The position numbers were made by a program, and so were the translations under genes. A stretch of DNA of 17,835 nt from Candidatus Zixiibacteriota bacterium (GTDB lineage Bacteria; Zixibacteria; MSB-5A5; SM1-73), in the NCBI GenBank assembly GCA_020341875.1, contig CP070839.1, forward strand, positions 457,706 to 475,540. The letters run 5' to 3'. The notes below the pieces were generated by a model. The model was not told the origin of the DNA. It made no database searches and worked only from the letters and a program-made list of their open reading frames with translations. Below are positions 1 through 7,928 of the stretch, one piece after another (positions within the stretch are counted from its first letter, which is position 1; every line of letters starts with the position of its first letter).

Positions 1-579
1 AATGCCCATGCTCTGCGCAAACCGCCTGTCCGTAGCTAGCCTGACGAACTCCAAGGAGTCGATTTCGATCTGTCGGTTCAAGACACCCGCGATCTGTCTC
101 ATGGTCAATCCCTCGGGAATGGTTACCTCTCTTAACGTCACATCTCCCCGGATGAGCTTGTGGAAGATGGAATACAATGTCGTCCCCTTTTCAAAGCTGT
201 ACCTTCCCGCCTGAATCTCTCGATCTTTTCCCGACAACTTAGTCAGGATCAGAAGCGCGGTTCCATCCTCTATCACCTTTGCTTCGTTCAACCTCTGAAC
301 GATTCGGGTCATGCTGTCGCCCTGCTCTATTGTGACATGTACCGACTGGCCGTCAGCTCGCCAGGCGACGGGAATGACCATCCACTGAATAACGCCATAC
401 AAAATGACGATGCCGAGCAGGGACGCAACAGCCAGAACCGGCCTTCTCCTGGCTAGGCGAAACAGGGTAAAGATAGCACCGGAGATGACCAGAAGGATCG
501 AGGAGATGAATATCAGGAACGTGGAGACGAAGAATACTATCCAGTCCGTTATGGTTATGTGCTTTTGCTCAGGCTTCAT
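1..579 (-). CDS. mltG: Endolytic murein transglycosylase MltG (YceG-like), 3' end outside window
   Basis: The start codon is at 579 and the frame stays open to base 1, giving 193 residues of a protein usually about 330-400 long. MltG cleaves nascent peptidoglycan glycan strands at the inner membrane and so helps set strand length. After a short N-terminus there are two hydrophobic stretches (about residues 13-40 and 48-68), then an extracytoplasmic region with the LysM-like and YceG features VTIEQGDSMTRIVQRLNE, IQAGRYSFEKG and TIPEGLTMRQIA. The catalytic glutamate region lies beyond the window. The ATG overlaps the end of ruvX by 11 bases, which suggests translational coupling; a ruvX-mltG neighbourhood is common in bacteria. 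Two membrane segments rather than the usual one is slightly unusual. Family assignment is firm from the PEGLT and AGRY motifs. Confidence 0.93.
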   Translation of the reverse strand, partial: MKPEQKHITITDWIVFFVSTFLIFISSILLVISGAIFTLFRLARRRPVLAVASLLGIVILYGVIQWMVIPVAWRADGQSVHVTIEQGDSMTRIVQRLNEAKVIEDGTALLILTKLSGKDREIQAGRYSFEKGTTLYSIFHKLIRGDVTLREVTIPEGLTMRQIAGVLNRQIEIDSLEFVRLATDRRFAQSMGI

Positions 580-1012
580 CGGTTGAAGGCCGTTTCTCTC
601 TCTGGCTGAGGCTATCGAGATAGCTCTGCAAAATCAACGTGGCGGAGATTCGGTCCGTCACCTCTTTTTTCCTCTGCTTGGTGCCCATCTCTTTCATGCT
701 CCTGAGCGACTGTGCCGAGGTCAGTCTCTCGTCCCAGGCTATGACTTCCGCTTCGGTCTTGTGAGCCAGTTTCTGCATAAACTCTCTTACCTTTTCACCT
801 TGGGCACCGATGCTGCCGTTCATGTTTCGGGGCATTCCCACCACCAGCTTCACCACGTCTTTCTCTGCAACCAGATCCCTGATGAACCCAAACACGTCTT
901 TGATCTTCTTAGTGTCGATGGTGGGAAGTCCCTGAGCAGTGATTCCCAAAGGATCGGAAAGCGCCAGTCCGATTCTTCTTTCTCCGAAATCTATCGCCAG
1001 AATTCTTGACAT
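569..1012 (-). CDS. ruvX: Putative pre-16S rRNA nuclease / Holliday junction resolvase-like RuvX (YqgF)
   Basis: A 147-residue RNase H-fold nuclease, normal length for the YqgF family, which has been linked to 16S rRNA 5' maturation and to Holliday junction resolution. It opens with SRILAIDFGERRIGLALSD carrying the first acidic residue (D8). Next come VVGMPRNMNGSIG, the WDERLTS segment (D94, E95), and VTDRISATLILQSYLD with the last acidic residue (D120). The frame also contains upstream GTG and TTG codons up to 1042. I chose ATG at 1012 because family similarity begins exactly there and the extra ten residues (VELVSVELST) have no counterpart. The Shine-Dalgarno sequence is weak at both positions. 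It lies 73 bases after galT and overlaps mltG, so the three are probably co-transcribed. Confidence 0.93.
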   Translation of the reverse strand: MSRILAIDFGERRIGLALSDPLGITAQGLPTIDTKKIKDVFGFIRDLVAEKDVVKLVVGMPRNMNGSIGAQGEKVREFMQKLAHKTEAEVIAWDERLTSAQSLRSMKEMGTKQRKKEVTDRISATLILQSYLDSLSQREKRPSTDEA

Positions 1013-1085
1013 GGTACTCAGCTCAACACTCACCAATTCCACATGGTCGAAAGAGCGACAAGGGGTGAGATCTCAGGGCAAGTCC

Positions 1086-2111
1086 TCAGATTTTCACCCC
1101 TCTCAAGCTCCCCGCCGCCTCCTCTGGTGTGGTGGCATTGATGTAAAGCCCGGTTCCCCATTCGAAGCCGTCTATTCGTGTATACCGCGGCATGATCTCA
1201 ATGTGCCAGTGATAATCCTCACTCAGAGTCTTCCAGGCTTCTCCTCTCCTTTTGGTTCGGTTGGGCCCGGAGTGAAGAATGAAGTTGTAGGGCGGATCGT
1301 CCAAGAGAATCTTGAGGCGGAGAAGAACCTCCTTGAGCAAGGAAGCCAGGTTTTGGCTTTTGGCATCGCGCATACTTTCGAAGTCCGCGGAGTGTTTTCT
1401 GGGAAGGATCCAGACCTCGTGAGTGAATCGTGAGGCAAAGGGCGTGACGGCCAGAAAATCAGTATTCGAGCAGATTATCCTCCTCTTGGCGGACAGTTCC
1501 TGTTTAATCATATCGCAATAGACGCATCTCTCCTTGTAATCATAGTACTTCTTTGCTCCCATGAGTTCCTCCTTGAGGTTCTTGGGAGTGACGGAGACTG
1601 CGATAAGCTGAGAATGAGCATGTTTTATGGGGGAAGAACCGGCTCTCTCTCCATAGTTCTTGAAGATAAACACCGATCTGAACCGTTGATCCTTTTTTAG
1701 ATCCAGGATTCTCGTTTTGTAGGTATCGATCACCTTTTTGATCTGCGAGGCGTCCAGATCGGCCAGGTTAGCTACATGTTGGGGCGTCTCGATGATCACC
1801 TCGTGTGCTCCCACTGCATTCATCAGATCATACATTCGCTCTGCCCTTCTGTCCAATTCCGGTTCCACGTTAAGTGCGGGGGAAACGTTGGGCACAACCC
1901 TAACCTCCCAACCCGGCCCATCCTTCTCAGATTCTCCGCCTCTTAAGGCGAAGATCTCCGGCGGCGTGTATTTCTCATTGCCTTCGCAGAAAGGACAGAT
2001 CCCCTCCCCTATCAACTTCTCCATCTCAAGCAGACTGGAGGTCCGACCGCTCTTTGCGTCCGGATTGATCACCCACCTTCCGGTGATCGGATTTCTTCTT
2101 AAAGTAGGCAT
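1086..2111 (-). CDS. galT: Galactose-1-phosphate uridylyltransferase (GalT, HIT superfamily)
   Basis: A 341-residue nucleotidyltransferase. GalT exchanges UMP between UDP-glucose and galactose-1-phosphate in the Leloir pathway. The N-terminus reads MPTLRRNPITGRWV, as usual in the family. A probable zinc site is formed by C39-P-F-C42, H103 and H164. The active-site motif is H164-A-H-S-Q168, where H166 would carry the uridylyl group; many GalT proteins have P in the second position. A second CxxC pair (C196, C199) and H301-W-H-I-E-I-M-P-R match the second half. No galK, galE or galM is visible nearby, so a related activity such as ADP-glucose phosphorylase or sugar-1-phosphate nucleotidylyl transfer on another hexose cannot be excluded. 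It has its own promoter (2197-2225) and an octamer array in its leader. Confidence 0.88.
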   Translation of the reverse strand: MPTLRRNPITGRWVINPDAKSGRTSSLLEMEKLIGEGICPFCEGNEKYTPPEIFALRGGESEKDGPGWEVRVVPNVSPALNVEPELDRRAERMYDLMNAVGAHEVIIETPQHVANLADLDASQIKKVIDTYKTRILDLKKDQRFRSVFIFKNYGERAGSSPIKHAHSQLIAVSVTPKNLKEELMGAKKYYDYKERCVYCDMIKQELSAKRRIICSNTDFLAVTPFASRFTHEVWILPRKHSADFESMRDAKSQNLASLLKEVLLRLKILLDDPPYNFILHSGPNRTKRRGEAWKTLSEDYHWHIEIMPRYTRIDGFEWGTGLYINATTPEEAAGSLRGVKI

Positions 2112-2124
2112 CTTTGGATTCCGG

Positions 2125-2164
2125 CTTAAAAGTTCAAGGGTTTAAGAGTTCAAGAGTCCAAGGG
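2125..2164 (-). repeat. Five tandem imperfect octamers in the galT leader
   Basis: On the plus strand the units are cttaaaag, ttcaaggg, tttaagag, ttcaagag and tccaaggg, followed by the partial unit ttcgat. The consensus is TTCAAGRG; on the transcript this is CYCTTGAA. The array lies between the predicted galT transcription start and the galT start codon. I see no coding potential in it. Confidence 0.85.
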
Positions 2165-2196
2165 TTCGATCTCCAGCTCAAGGAATCTTCAGGCTT

Positions 2197-2225
2197 ATAC
2201 TAAACCTCTTTCGTAAACTTGTCAA
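2197..2225 (-). promoter_or_regulatory. Predicted sigma70-type promoter for galT-ruvX-mltG
   Basis: Reading the minus strand, a perfect -35 TTGACA (2225-2220) is separated by 17 bases from TAGTAT (2202-2197), a good -10. Transcription would start near 2190 and give a leader of about 79 nt before galT. The rest of the 285-base gap to lptD (2226-2396) shows no gene and no clear terminator; a GC-rich stem of 5 bp at 2306-2322 has no T-tract. Confidence 0.75.
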
Positions 2226-2396
2226 CAGAAACCAAACCGAGCCGGAGTTGACTCCTTTCCATGACTCACACGCTCCTTCCGAACCCGCCGGTCTCTCGTC
2301 ACAGGGGCGGGAGTTCACCGCCGGGAGCTTGGGCCGACGCCGGCATACAGTCATTCTGTGGTTCAACTCGTCGAGGACCTAGTTCTCCCCGCTGCA

Positions 2397-5300
2397 TCAG
2401 AAGAAGACCTCCCTCAAACCTCCTCGGCTCTTCTCGATCTTTACTTCCGGCAGAGCCTTGATATTTATACGGAAATAGTACCCCTCTCTAAAGCCGGTGG
2501 CAATCCAGGTAACCCTTCCCTCCCAGCAGTGCATGTCCCGATAGAACTCGAAGGTCTGTTCGGTGATCTTCTCCTCTGAAAAGTCGTACCGGTTGTGATA
2601 GCTCAAGAGCCAGCGTCGGGTCAATGGCAAACGCAGAGAAGCGCTGACCCAGTGGGTTTTCGCTCCTCCTCTGGCCTGGCTGTATCGATGGCTTAAGCTC
2701 AGGCTCCAGGATTGAGTTACTCTCCTAAGCAGACCCTCTCCGTCGTAATCCTCCCTTTCCGGTACCTCCACCTCACCCGAGCCCTCGGTCTGTCCCGGTT
2801 GATTCATCGCCGCCGATTCCTCCCAGGTTCCCCGAAGATTGAGGCGGGTATCCAGACTGAAGCTCAACCAGCGCGGCGACAGCAACTTCAACTCGCCGGA
2901 TTGGTCATGGAAATCGTGAATGACCGAAGCAGCTACGTCGAGATTCTTAACGGCGGTGGAACGGAGAACGGTGGAAAGATTGGACAGCTTCCGTTCCTCG
3001 GCCAGGAAGTTGTATCCGGATGAGAAGTTGATGTAGAAGAGATCCACTTTCTTTTCCACCTCCTCTCCATTCTTCACCGATCGCGTTTTAATCTGAAACA
3101 GGTTGTTCAGTCCAAAGGCCATGGCCTTTCGTTCGGCTCCCGAGCCCCCTCTTCCGGTGAAAGAAAGGTATTCTTTCTTGCGGGTAAACTCGGGCTGCCA
3201 TGACAAACTCGCGCTGGGCGTCATCACGTGTCTTATTCCCTCCAGCTTTCCTATCCTGGGCCGCAAAGTCCCGTAAAGAACTGTGTTGGCCGAGAGGCTG
3301 GCAGAGTAGGTGCCCCGGCGGGCGGTACTGTTTCCGGATATCGGATAAGCTTCGGAGAGATTGGTCTTGAAGATCCAGTACCAGGTTTCCTGATAGTTAA
3401 ACCGAGGGTTCAAAACCAGCCATCCGAGCAGCTTCTGGGGAGCGGAAAGGGATGCACGGTTGTCGGACACCATGAATTTTTTCCGGTCAAAATCTTCTTC
3501 GCTTTTTCGGCGCAGCTGATAATTGACGAAGTTGGAGGAAAAGGAGTAATATATCGAGTTGAACCATTTCCGCTCCGCCCCTCCTCCTTCACTCTCGCTC
3601 GTGGGAATGAGGGGCAACGACGGTCGAGTGAAACTGACAACCGGGAGACTGAGGGTCCGATCGTCGGTGTCCAGATTCCATCGGTGATCCAAGGCAAAGG
3701 TGGCGCTGGCCGTCTCCCACCTTTTGCTCAGGTTGGCTTGCGAGTGTAACGATCTGTTTCTTCTCTCCACCGGATCCAGGTTCAGATCACGCCAGTAGTC
3801 CTTATCGCTCAAGAAGGTTCCGGATGCGGAAAGAGAAAGCGTAGGGGAGACAGTGTGCCGGTGATTGAAGGTCACATCCCAGCGGTTGCTTCGGGATTTG
3901 GTCAACGTGGCCAGGTTCCACCAGGATCGATGGTTATACGACCCCGCCACGCTCCCGCTCAAAGTGTAGCGCTTGGCATACCGGGTCTGAGACCTTATTA
4001 TCCATCCCGATCCCTCGTAATAGTCGAAGGCGGCCTTCAGATCCCAGTAACCCGAGGCCGCCCAGTAGTACCCCAGATTTCGGATGAACCTCTCTCCCGC
4101 CTCCAAACTTCCTATATCGAAGGTCAAGAATCCCGAGTGCCTTCCCGGCTTGATGGGAAAAACGTAGTAGGGAATGGCGGCAACCGGAAGGTGGGCGATG
4201 CGCAGTACCACCGGCTTGGTTATAACCTTGTCCTTGGCAATTATCTTCATTCTTCGGCAGTAGAAGTGAAAGTGAGGCTCATCTAAGTCGCAGGTGGTGT
4301 AGATGCCCTTGTCTGCCAGAAGCACCTCGTCGGTTATCTTCCTCAGGAGCTCTCCCTTATAGGTTCCCTTCTGAATGGAGGTGATCCCTGCCCTGATCTT
4401 CCCTCTTCTGCTGCGCAGGTCATAACTCATCCGTTCCCCTTCTATCCGATCCTTTCCATCCTGAAGGACCGGCAGCCCCTTCCACATCTCCCCCTCAGCG
4501 TCTCCCGTCTTGATCCCCTCCGCCACCAGAATCCGCTCCTCTGTGTGATAGACTATCCTCCCGGCCGAAAGCGATATGTCTCCGTACTCGAGGTTGCTCT
4601 CCTGGTCTAAGGTGATCAGATCCTTATCTATCCGGTAGTCTATCACCTCCGCCGAATAGTCGATGGTATCCTCGGCACTTGATCTTTCTTCGATCTTTTC
4701 CTTGGGAAAGGTATACGTTCCCATGGCCCCGCCTTTTATCAGCACCTGGCTCAGCCGTTCGTGGGAGAGGAACAGATCTATGGTGTCGCCTGAAGCCTCG
4801 TTTTTGTCGTACGAGATTCTCTTCCCGGATCCGCTCGAGGATTGGGGATGATACGTGCTGGCGGCGTTTCCGCAGGCCCTCACCTTCTTTAGTCTCTCGT
4901 CCTCCAGATAGAAGATCATCTTCTTCGAGACCAGAAAGCTCTCCTTAGTATCTTGAGTTACCGAATCGATGATGTCCAGATGCGAGGCCCTGGCATCACC
5001 GTCAACGTCGATCCTGTTTATCTTATCTTCCTGAATGAACATGTGCATCGTCTCGCCGCTGAGACGGTCGTTCTGCTTCTCGGCCCGCGGCTCTCCTCTA
5101 AGGACTATCTTCTGCTCGCTGTTTATCCACTCGGCTTCATCACAGGTGGCGCTCATATCAGCTTTGGCAATGCGCACGTCTTCCTTCGCCAGGCCCTTTC
5201 TGTCATCAACATAATATTCCATCCGCTCACCGGTCACCACCACGCTGCTGTCACCTTTTCCGGGCTTCAGGATCAACGAAGGCGATTGGGTGAACACCAC

Positions 5301-5729
5301 CAGTTTCTTGATCCTGACGTATTCTCCGTGTCCCCCGGTCACCTTGGCATCCTCTTTCTTGCTCAGGAGGACAACGTCCCCGTCGGCCACCACCTTCCTC
5401 GAATTCCGGTAGTAGGTGACCCGGTCTGCCTCAAGTGTCTGATCCGGGTCCTCAATAGTCACGCTGTCGATGAAGACCACCTGGCCCGCGGTTCGATACC
5501 AGACCGCGCGATTGCTCCGCAGGTTCAGGTCGCCGTGCTTGAAGATCACGTTTCCGATCAGATTGAGCATCACGTTGTCCTCCTCCAGGCGAAGCTCAGA
5601 GAAATCCGCGTTCAGCAGTTGAATGGGTTCCTTAACTTTCTCTTCTGCGAAAGGCGCAGGGCAAAGGGAGAGGATCAGGCAAGAGCTGGCCAGAAGATGC
5701 GCTAAGATTCTGTTGCTTATTTCAGACAT
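2397..5729 (-). CDS. lptD: LPS-assembly protein LptD with extended OstA-type N-terminus
   Basis: A 1110-residue outer-membrane protein that inserts lipopolysaccharide into the outer leaflet, normally with LptE. Residues 1-28 form a signal peptide ending APFA; the Cys in it lacks a lipobox. Residues of about 33-475 contain repeated OstA/LptA-like beta-jellyroll elements such as LNLRSNRAVWYRTAGQVVF and LEADRVTYYRNSRKVVADG. The conserved LptD junction follows: YTTCDLDEPHFHFYCRRM (C480, C491) and IPYYVFPIKPGRHSGFL. The remainder is a C-terminal beta-barrel with many alternating aromatic strands and a late conserved HCWEG (C1068). E. coli LptD is 784 residues, and most of the extra length here precedes the barrel. 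ATG at 5729 was chosen over 5756 because it gives a compact signal peptide; the choice is uncertain. It is a single gene with its own likely promoter. Confidence 0.93.
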   Translation of the reverse strand: MSEISNRILAHLLASSCLILSLCPAPFAEEKVKEPIQLLNADFSELRLEEDNVMLNLIGNVIFKHGDLNLRSNRAVWYRTAGQVVFIDSVTIEDPDQTLEADRVTYYRNSRKVVADGDVVLLSKKEDAKVTGGHGEYVRIKKLVVFTQSPSLILKPGKGDSSVVVTGERMEYYVDDRKGLAKEDVRIAKADMSATCDEAEWINSEQKIVLRGEPRAEKQNDRLSGETMHMFIQEDKINRIDVDGDARASHLDIIDSVTQDTKESFLVSKKMIFYLEDERLKKVRACGNAASTYHPQSSSGSGKRISYDKNEASGDTIDLFLSHERLSQVLIKGGAMGTYTFPKEKIEERSSAEDTIDYSAEVIDYRIDKDLITLDQESNLEYGDISLSAGRIVYHTEERILVAEGIKTGDAEGEMWKGLPVLQDGKDRIEGERMSYDLRSRRGKIRAGITSIQKGTYKGELLRKITDEVLLADKGIYTTCDLDEPHFHFYCRRMKIIAKDKVITKPVVLRIAHLPVAAIPYYVFPIKPGRHSGFLTFDIGSLEAGERFIRNLGYYWAASGYWDLKAAFDYYEGSGWIIRSQTRYAKRYTLSGSVAGSYNHRSWWNLATLTKSRSNRWDVTFNHRHTVSPTLSLSASGTFLSDKDYWRDLNLDPVERRNRSLHSQANLSKRWETASATFALDHRWNLDTDDRTLSLPVVSFTRPSLPLIPTSESEGGGAERKWFNSIYYSFSSNFVNYQLRRKSEEDFDRKKFMVSDNRASLSAPQKLLGWLVLNPRFNYQETWYWIFKTNLSEAYPISGNSTARRGTYSASLSANTVLYGTLRPRIGKLEGIRHVMTPSASLSWQPEFTRKKEYLSFTGRGGSGAERKAMAFGLNNLFQIKTRSVKNGEEVEKKVDLFYINFSSGYNFLAEERKLSNLSTVLRSTAVKNLDVAASVIHDFHDQSGELKLLSPRWLSFSLDTRLNLRGTWEESAAMNQPGQTEGSGEVEVPEREDYDGEGLLRRVTQSWSLSLSHRYSQARGGAKTHWVSASLRLPLTRRWLLSYHNRYDFSEEKITEQTFEFYRDMHCWEGRVTWIATGFREGYYFRINIKALPEVKIEKSRGGLREVFF

Positions 5730-5838
5730 CTGATGTGATCTCTGGAGAAAAAGCATGCGAGAGACTATCCTGCATTCGGGCTTGAAAATACGCCGCCCAT
5801 ATTGGTTTCGGCTCCATCTTCAACAATTTATACAACTT

Positions 5839-5867
5839 AAGATATCCAAATGATAACCGGGAAGCAA
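5839..5867 (-). promoter_or_regulatory. Possible lptD promoter
   Basis: On the minus strand TTGCTT (5867-5862) and TATCTT (5844-5839) are spaced by 17 bases, in an AT-rich stretch about 110 bases upstream of the lptD start. The match to the sigma70 consensus is moderate (four of six in the -35 element, four of six in the -10). Confidence 0.45.
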
Positions 5868-5950
5868 GATTTTTGACCGGTGAATGAATGGCAAATGCGA
5901 CCGGTTACCCGCGTGTCGAGGCTTCACATCTTTGAATCACAAACGAAAAA

Positions 5951-5975
5951 TGTAGCGGAGCGCTTCAGCGCTCCA
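5951..5975. repeat. REP-like palindrome, copy 1
   Basis: Sequence TGTAGC followed by the stem GGAGCGC (5957-5963), loop TTCA and GCGCTCC (5968-5974). The arrangement GTAGC plus stem plus a T-rich loop recurs at 13047-13070, which suggests a dispersed intergenic palindrome family. Confidence 0.5.
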
Positions 5976-6088
5976 CCTTCAACTCCCCCCTAACTGCATT
6001 AGCGCATCAAAGCTCACCACTGGGTCATCCGTTCTATCCGTTAAATGCGCTGACCGTTTGTTTGTAGGACGCACTTAGCCAACGATCG

Positions 6089-6133
6089 CTGGTCCCTGGA
6101 TGAAAAGACCAGAACCTAACTTAAGCTAGGTTC
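6089..6133. repeat. Two adjacent inverted repeats
   Basis: CTGGTC (6089-6094) pairs with GACCAG (6107-6112). Immediately after, GAACCTA (6112-6118) pairs with TAGGTTC (6127-6133), and an inner CTTAAG continues the symmetry. Neither is followed by a T-tract, so they are not typical terminators. The function is unknown; a small RNA or remnant element is possible. Confidence 0.5.
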
Positions 6134-6171
6134 GGGCTCCACAACCCGTCAATGGCTACCCTGGCGAGAAT

Positions 6172-6206
6172 AAGAAAAGGCCTCCCTCGCCATCGAGGGA
6201 GGCCTT
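6172..6206 (-). terminator. Intrinsic terminator of groESL
   Basis: A perfect 13-bp stem (6177-6189 with 6194-6206, AAGGCCTCCCTCG and its complement) with a 4-base loop. On the minus strand it is followed by TTTTCTT. It begins 25 bases after the groEL stop codon. Confidence 0.93.
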
Positions 6207-6230
6207 CTGTATTCGCTTGAGGAATAAGGA

Positions 6231-7868
6231 CTAGTACATATCGCCGTATCCGCCGCCGGGTGGCATGCCCGGGGCAGCTGCTGGTGCTTTCTTCTCCTCC
6301 GGCTTATCCGCGACCAAAGCCTCAGTGGTAACAAGAAGCGATGCGATGGAGGCTGCGTTCTCCAGTGCGATCCGGGTAACCTTGGTGGGGTCTATGACTC
6401 CTGCAGCGATCAGGTCCTCGTATTTCTCAGTCTCGGCATTGAAACCGTGAGCACCGGATTTCTGTTTGACCTCATTGACCACAATCGCCCCGTTGACTCC
6501 GGCGTTTTCGGCTATCAGGCCAATCGGCTCCTCTAAGGCCTTCTTCAGAATGGAGACTCCGGTCATTTCGTCTACGCCCAGCTTCAGCTTGTCCAACGCA
6601 GGGATGGATCTTAACAGGACCACACCGCCGCCAGGGACTATACCTTCCTCCACTGCGGCCCGGGTGGCGTGCAGGGCGTCCTCAACCCTGGCCTTCTTCT
6701 CTTTCATCTCCGTCTCGGTTGCTGCGCCAACGTTGATCACCGCAACTCCACCGGCCAGCTTGGCCAGCCTCTCCTGGAGTTTCTCCTTGTCGTAGTCGGA
6801 GGTGGTCTCCTCTATCTGCCTTTTGATTTGATTCACTCTTCCCTTGATGTCTTCCGTCTTTCCGCCGCCCTCCACGATAGTGGTGTTCTCCTTATCTATG
6901 GTCACTCTCTTGGCTTTTCCCAGATCCTGAACCTGGACGTTCTCCAATTTGAACCCCAGCTCCTCGGAGATCATTCTCCCGCTGGTCAGAATTCCGATGT
7001 CCTCCAGCATGGCCTTTCTTCTGTCTCCGAAGCCGGGAGCTTTAACCGCGCAGACCTTAAGAGTTCCTCTCATCTTATTTACCACCAGAGTGGCCAAGGC
7101 CTCTCCTTCAACCTCCTCGGCGATGATCAGAAGGGGCTTACCCATCTGGGCGATCTTCTCCAAGAGCGGTAGAAGGTCTTTCATCACCGAGATCTTCTTC
7201 TCGTAGATCAAGATCACGGGCTCCTCTAAAACCGCTTCCATGGCATCCGGATTGGTGACGAAATACGGAGAGAGGTAGCCGCGGTCAAACTGCATCCCTT
7301 CCACCACTTCCAGTTCCGTCTTGGTGGTCTTGGCTTCCTCAACCGTAATCACGCCGTCCTTCCCCACCTTCTCCATAGCGTCGGCGATCAGGTCGCCAAT
7401 GGACTTGTCGTTATTGGCGGAGATGGTCCCCACCTGGGAGATCTCCGTCTTACCCGGCACCGGCTTGGAGATTTTCCTTATCTCCTCAACCACCGCCTCC
7501 ACCCCTTTTTCGATTCCTCTTTTCAAAGCCATGGGATTTGCGCCAGCGGTGACGTTCTTCAGTCCCTCGCGGAAGATGGCCTGAGCCAGAACCGTGGCCG
7601 TGGTGGTGCCGTCGCCTGCCACGTCCGAGGTCTTGGAAGCGACCTCCTTCACCATCTGGGCTCCCATGTTCTCGAAGGGATCCTCTAATTCAATCTCCTT
7701 GGCGACGGTGACTCCGTCCTTGGTCACGGTTGGAGAACCCCATTTCTTGTCTAAGGCCACGTTCCGTCCCTTGGGTCCGAGCGTAACCTTGACCGCGTCC
7801 GCCAGCTTGTCGATTCCCTTCTTTAACTTCTCTCGCGCCTGAGCGTCGAATTCCATAATCTTCGCCAT
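6231..7868 (-). CDS. groEL: Chaperonin GroEL (Hsp60, 60 kDa)
   Basis: A 545-residue type I chaperonin, the usual length. It forms the double-ring ATP-driven folding chamber in the cytoplasm with GroES. The sequence begins MAKIMEFDAQAREKL and carries the nucleotide-binding segments VTLGPKGRNV (28-37), DGVTVAKEIEL and DVAGDGTTTATVLAQ (DGTTT at 86-90), the apical-domain region EGMQFDRGYLSPYF, and the C-terminal signature EEGIVPGGGVVLL. The tail ends GMPPGGGYGDMY, a variant of the usual GGM-rich end. A clear ribosome binding site (GGGAGG) sits about 8 bases before the ATG. It lies 60 bases downstream of groES, forming the classic operon, which should be HrcA-controlled through the CIRCE element. 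Confidence 0.99.
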   Translation of the reverse strand: MAKIMEFDAQAREKLKKGIDKLADAVKVTLGPKGRNVALDKKWGSPTVTKDGVTVAKEIELEDPFENMGAQMVKEVASKTSDVAGDGTTTATVLAQAIFREGLKNVTAGANPMALKRGIEKGVEAVVEEIRKISKPVPGKTEISQVGTISANNDKSIGDLIADAMEKVGKDGVITVEEAKTTKTELEVVEGMQFDRGYLSPYFVTNPDAMEAVLEEPVILIYEKKISVMKDLLPLLEKIAQMGKPLLIIAEEVEGEALATLVVNKMRGTLKVCAVKAPGFGDRRKAMLEDIGILTSGRMISEELGFKLENVQVQDLGKAKRVTIDKENTTIVEGGGKTEDIKGRVNQIKRQIEETTSDYDKEKLQERLAKLAGGVAVINVGAATETEMKEKKARVEDALHATRAAVEEGIVPGGGVVLLRSIPALDKLKLGVDEMTGVSILKKALEEPIGLIAENAGVNGAIVVNEVKQKSGAHGFNAETEKYEDLIAAGVIDPTKVTRIALENAASIASLLVTTEALVADKPEEKKAPAAAPGMPPGGGYGDMY

Positions 7869-7928
7869 ATCTATCGACCTCCCATTATCTCAGTTTTGTT
7901 CAGAGAACTCTTTTGCCTCTATGCACGA

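Larger units (their letters stand above)
5730..6230. other. Non-coding region between groEL and lptD
   Basis: About 500 bases with no supportable gene on either strand. It holds the groEL terminator (6172-6206), two adjacent inverted repeats (6089-6112 and 6112-6133), a 7-bp inverted repeat pair AGCGCAT/ATGCGCT (6001-6007 and 6045-6051), a REP-like palindrome (5951-5975) and the probable lptD promoter (5839-5867). I could not match the 6000-6150 part to a known RNA family by eye. Confidence 0.6.

Noticed and set aside
2178..2366. Possible small gene of 62 codons on the minus strand between lptD and galT
   Set aside because: Composition is basic and low in recognisable pattern, there is no ribosome binding site, and it runs through the galT promoter.
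4953..5705. Open frame of 250 codons on the plus strand
   Set aside because: Antisense shadow of the lptD N-terminus; no domain similarity.
6127..6148. GGTTCGGGCTCC resembles a tRNA T-arm
   Set aside because: The 5-bp T-stem does not pair, and no acceptor or anticodon arm can be formed on either strand.
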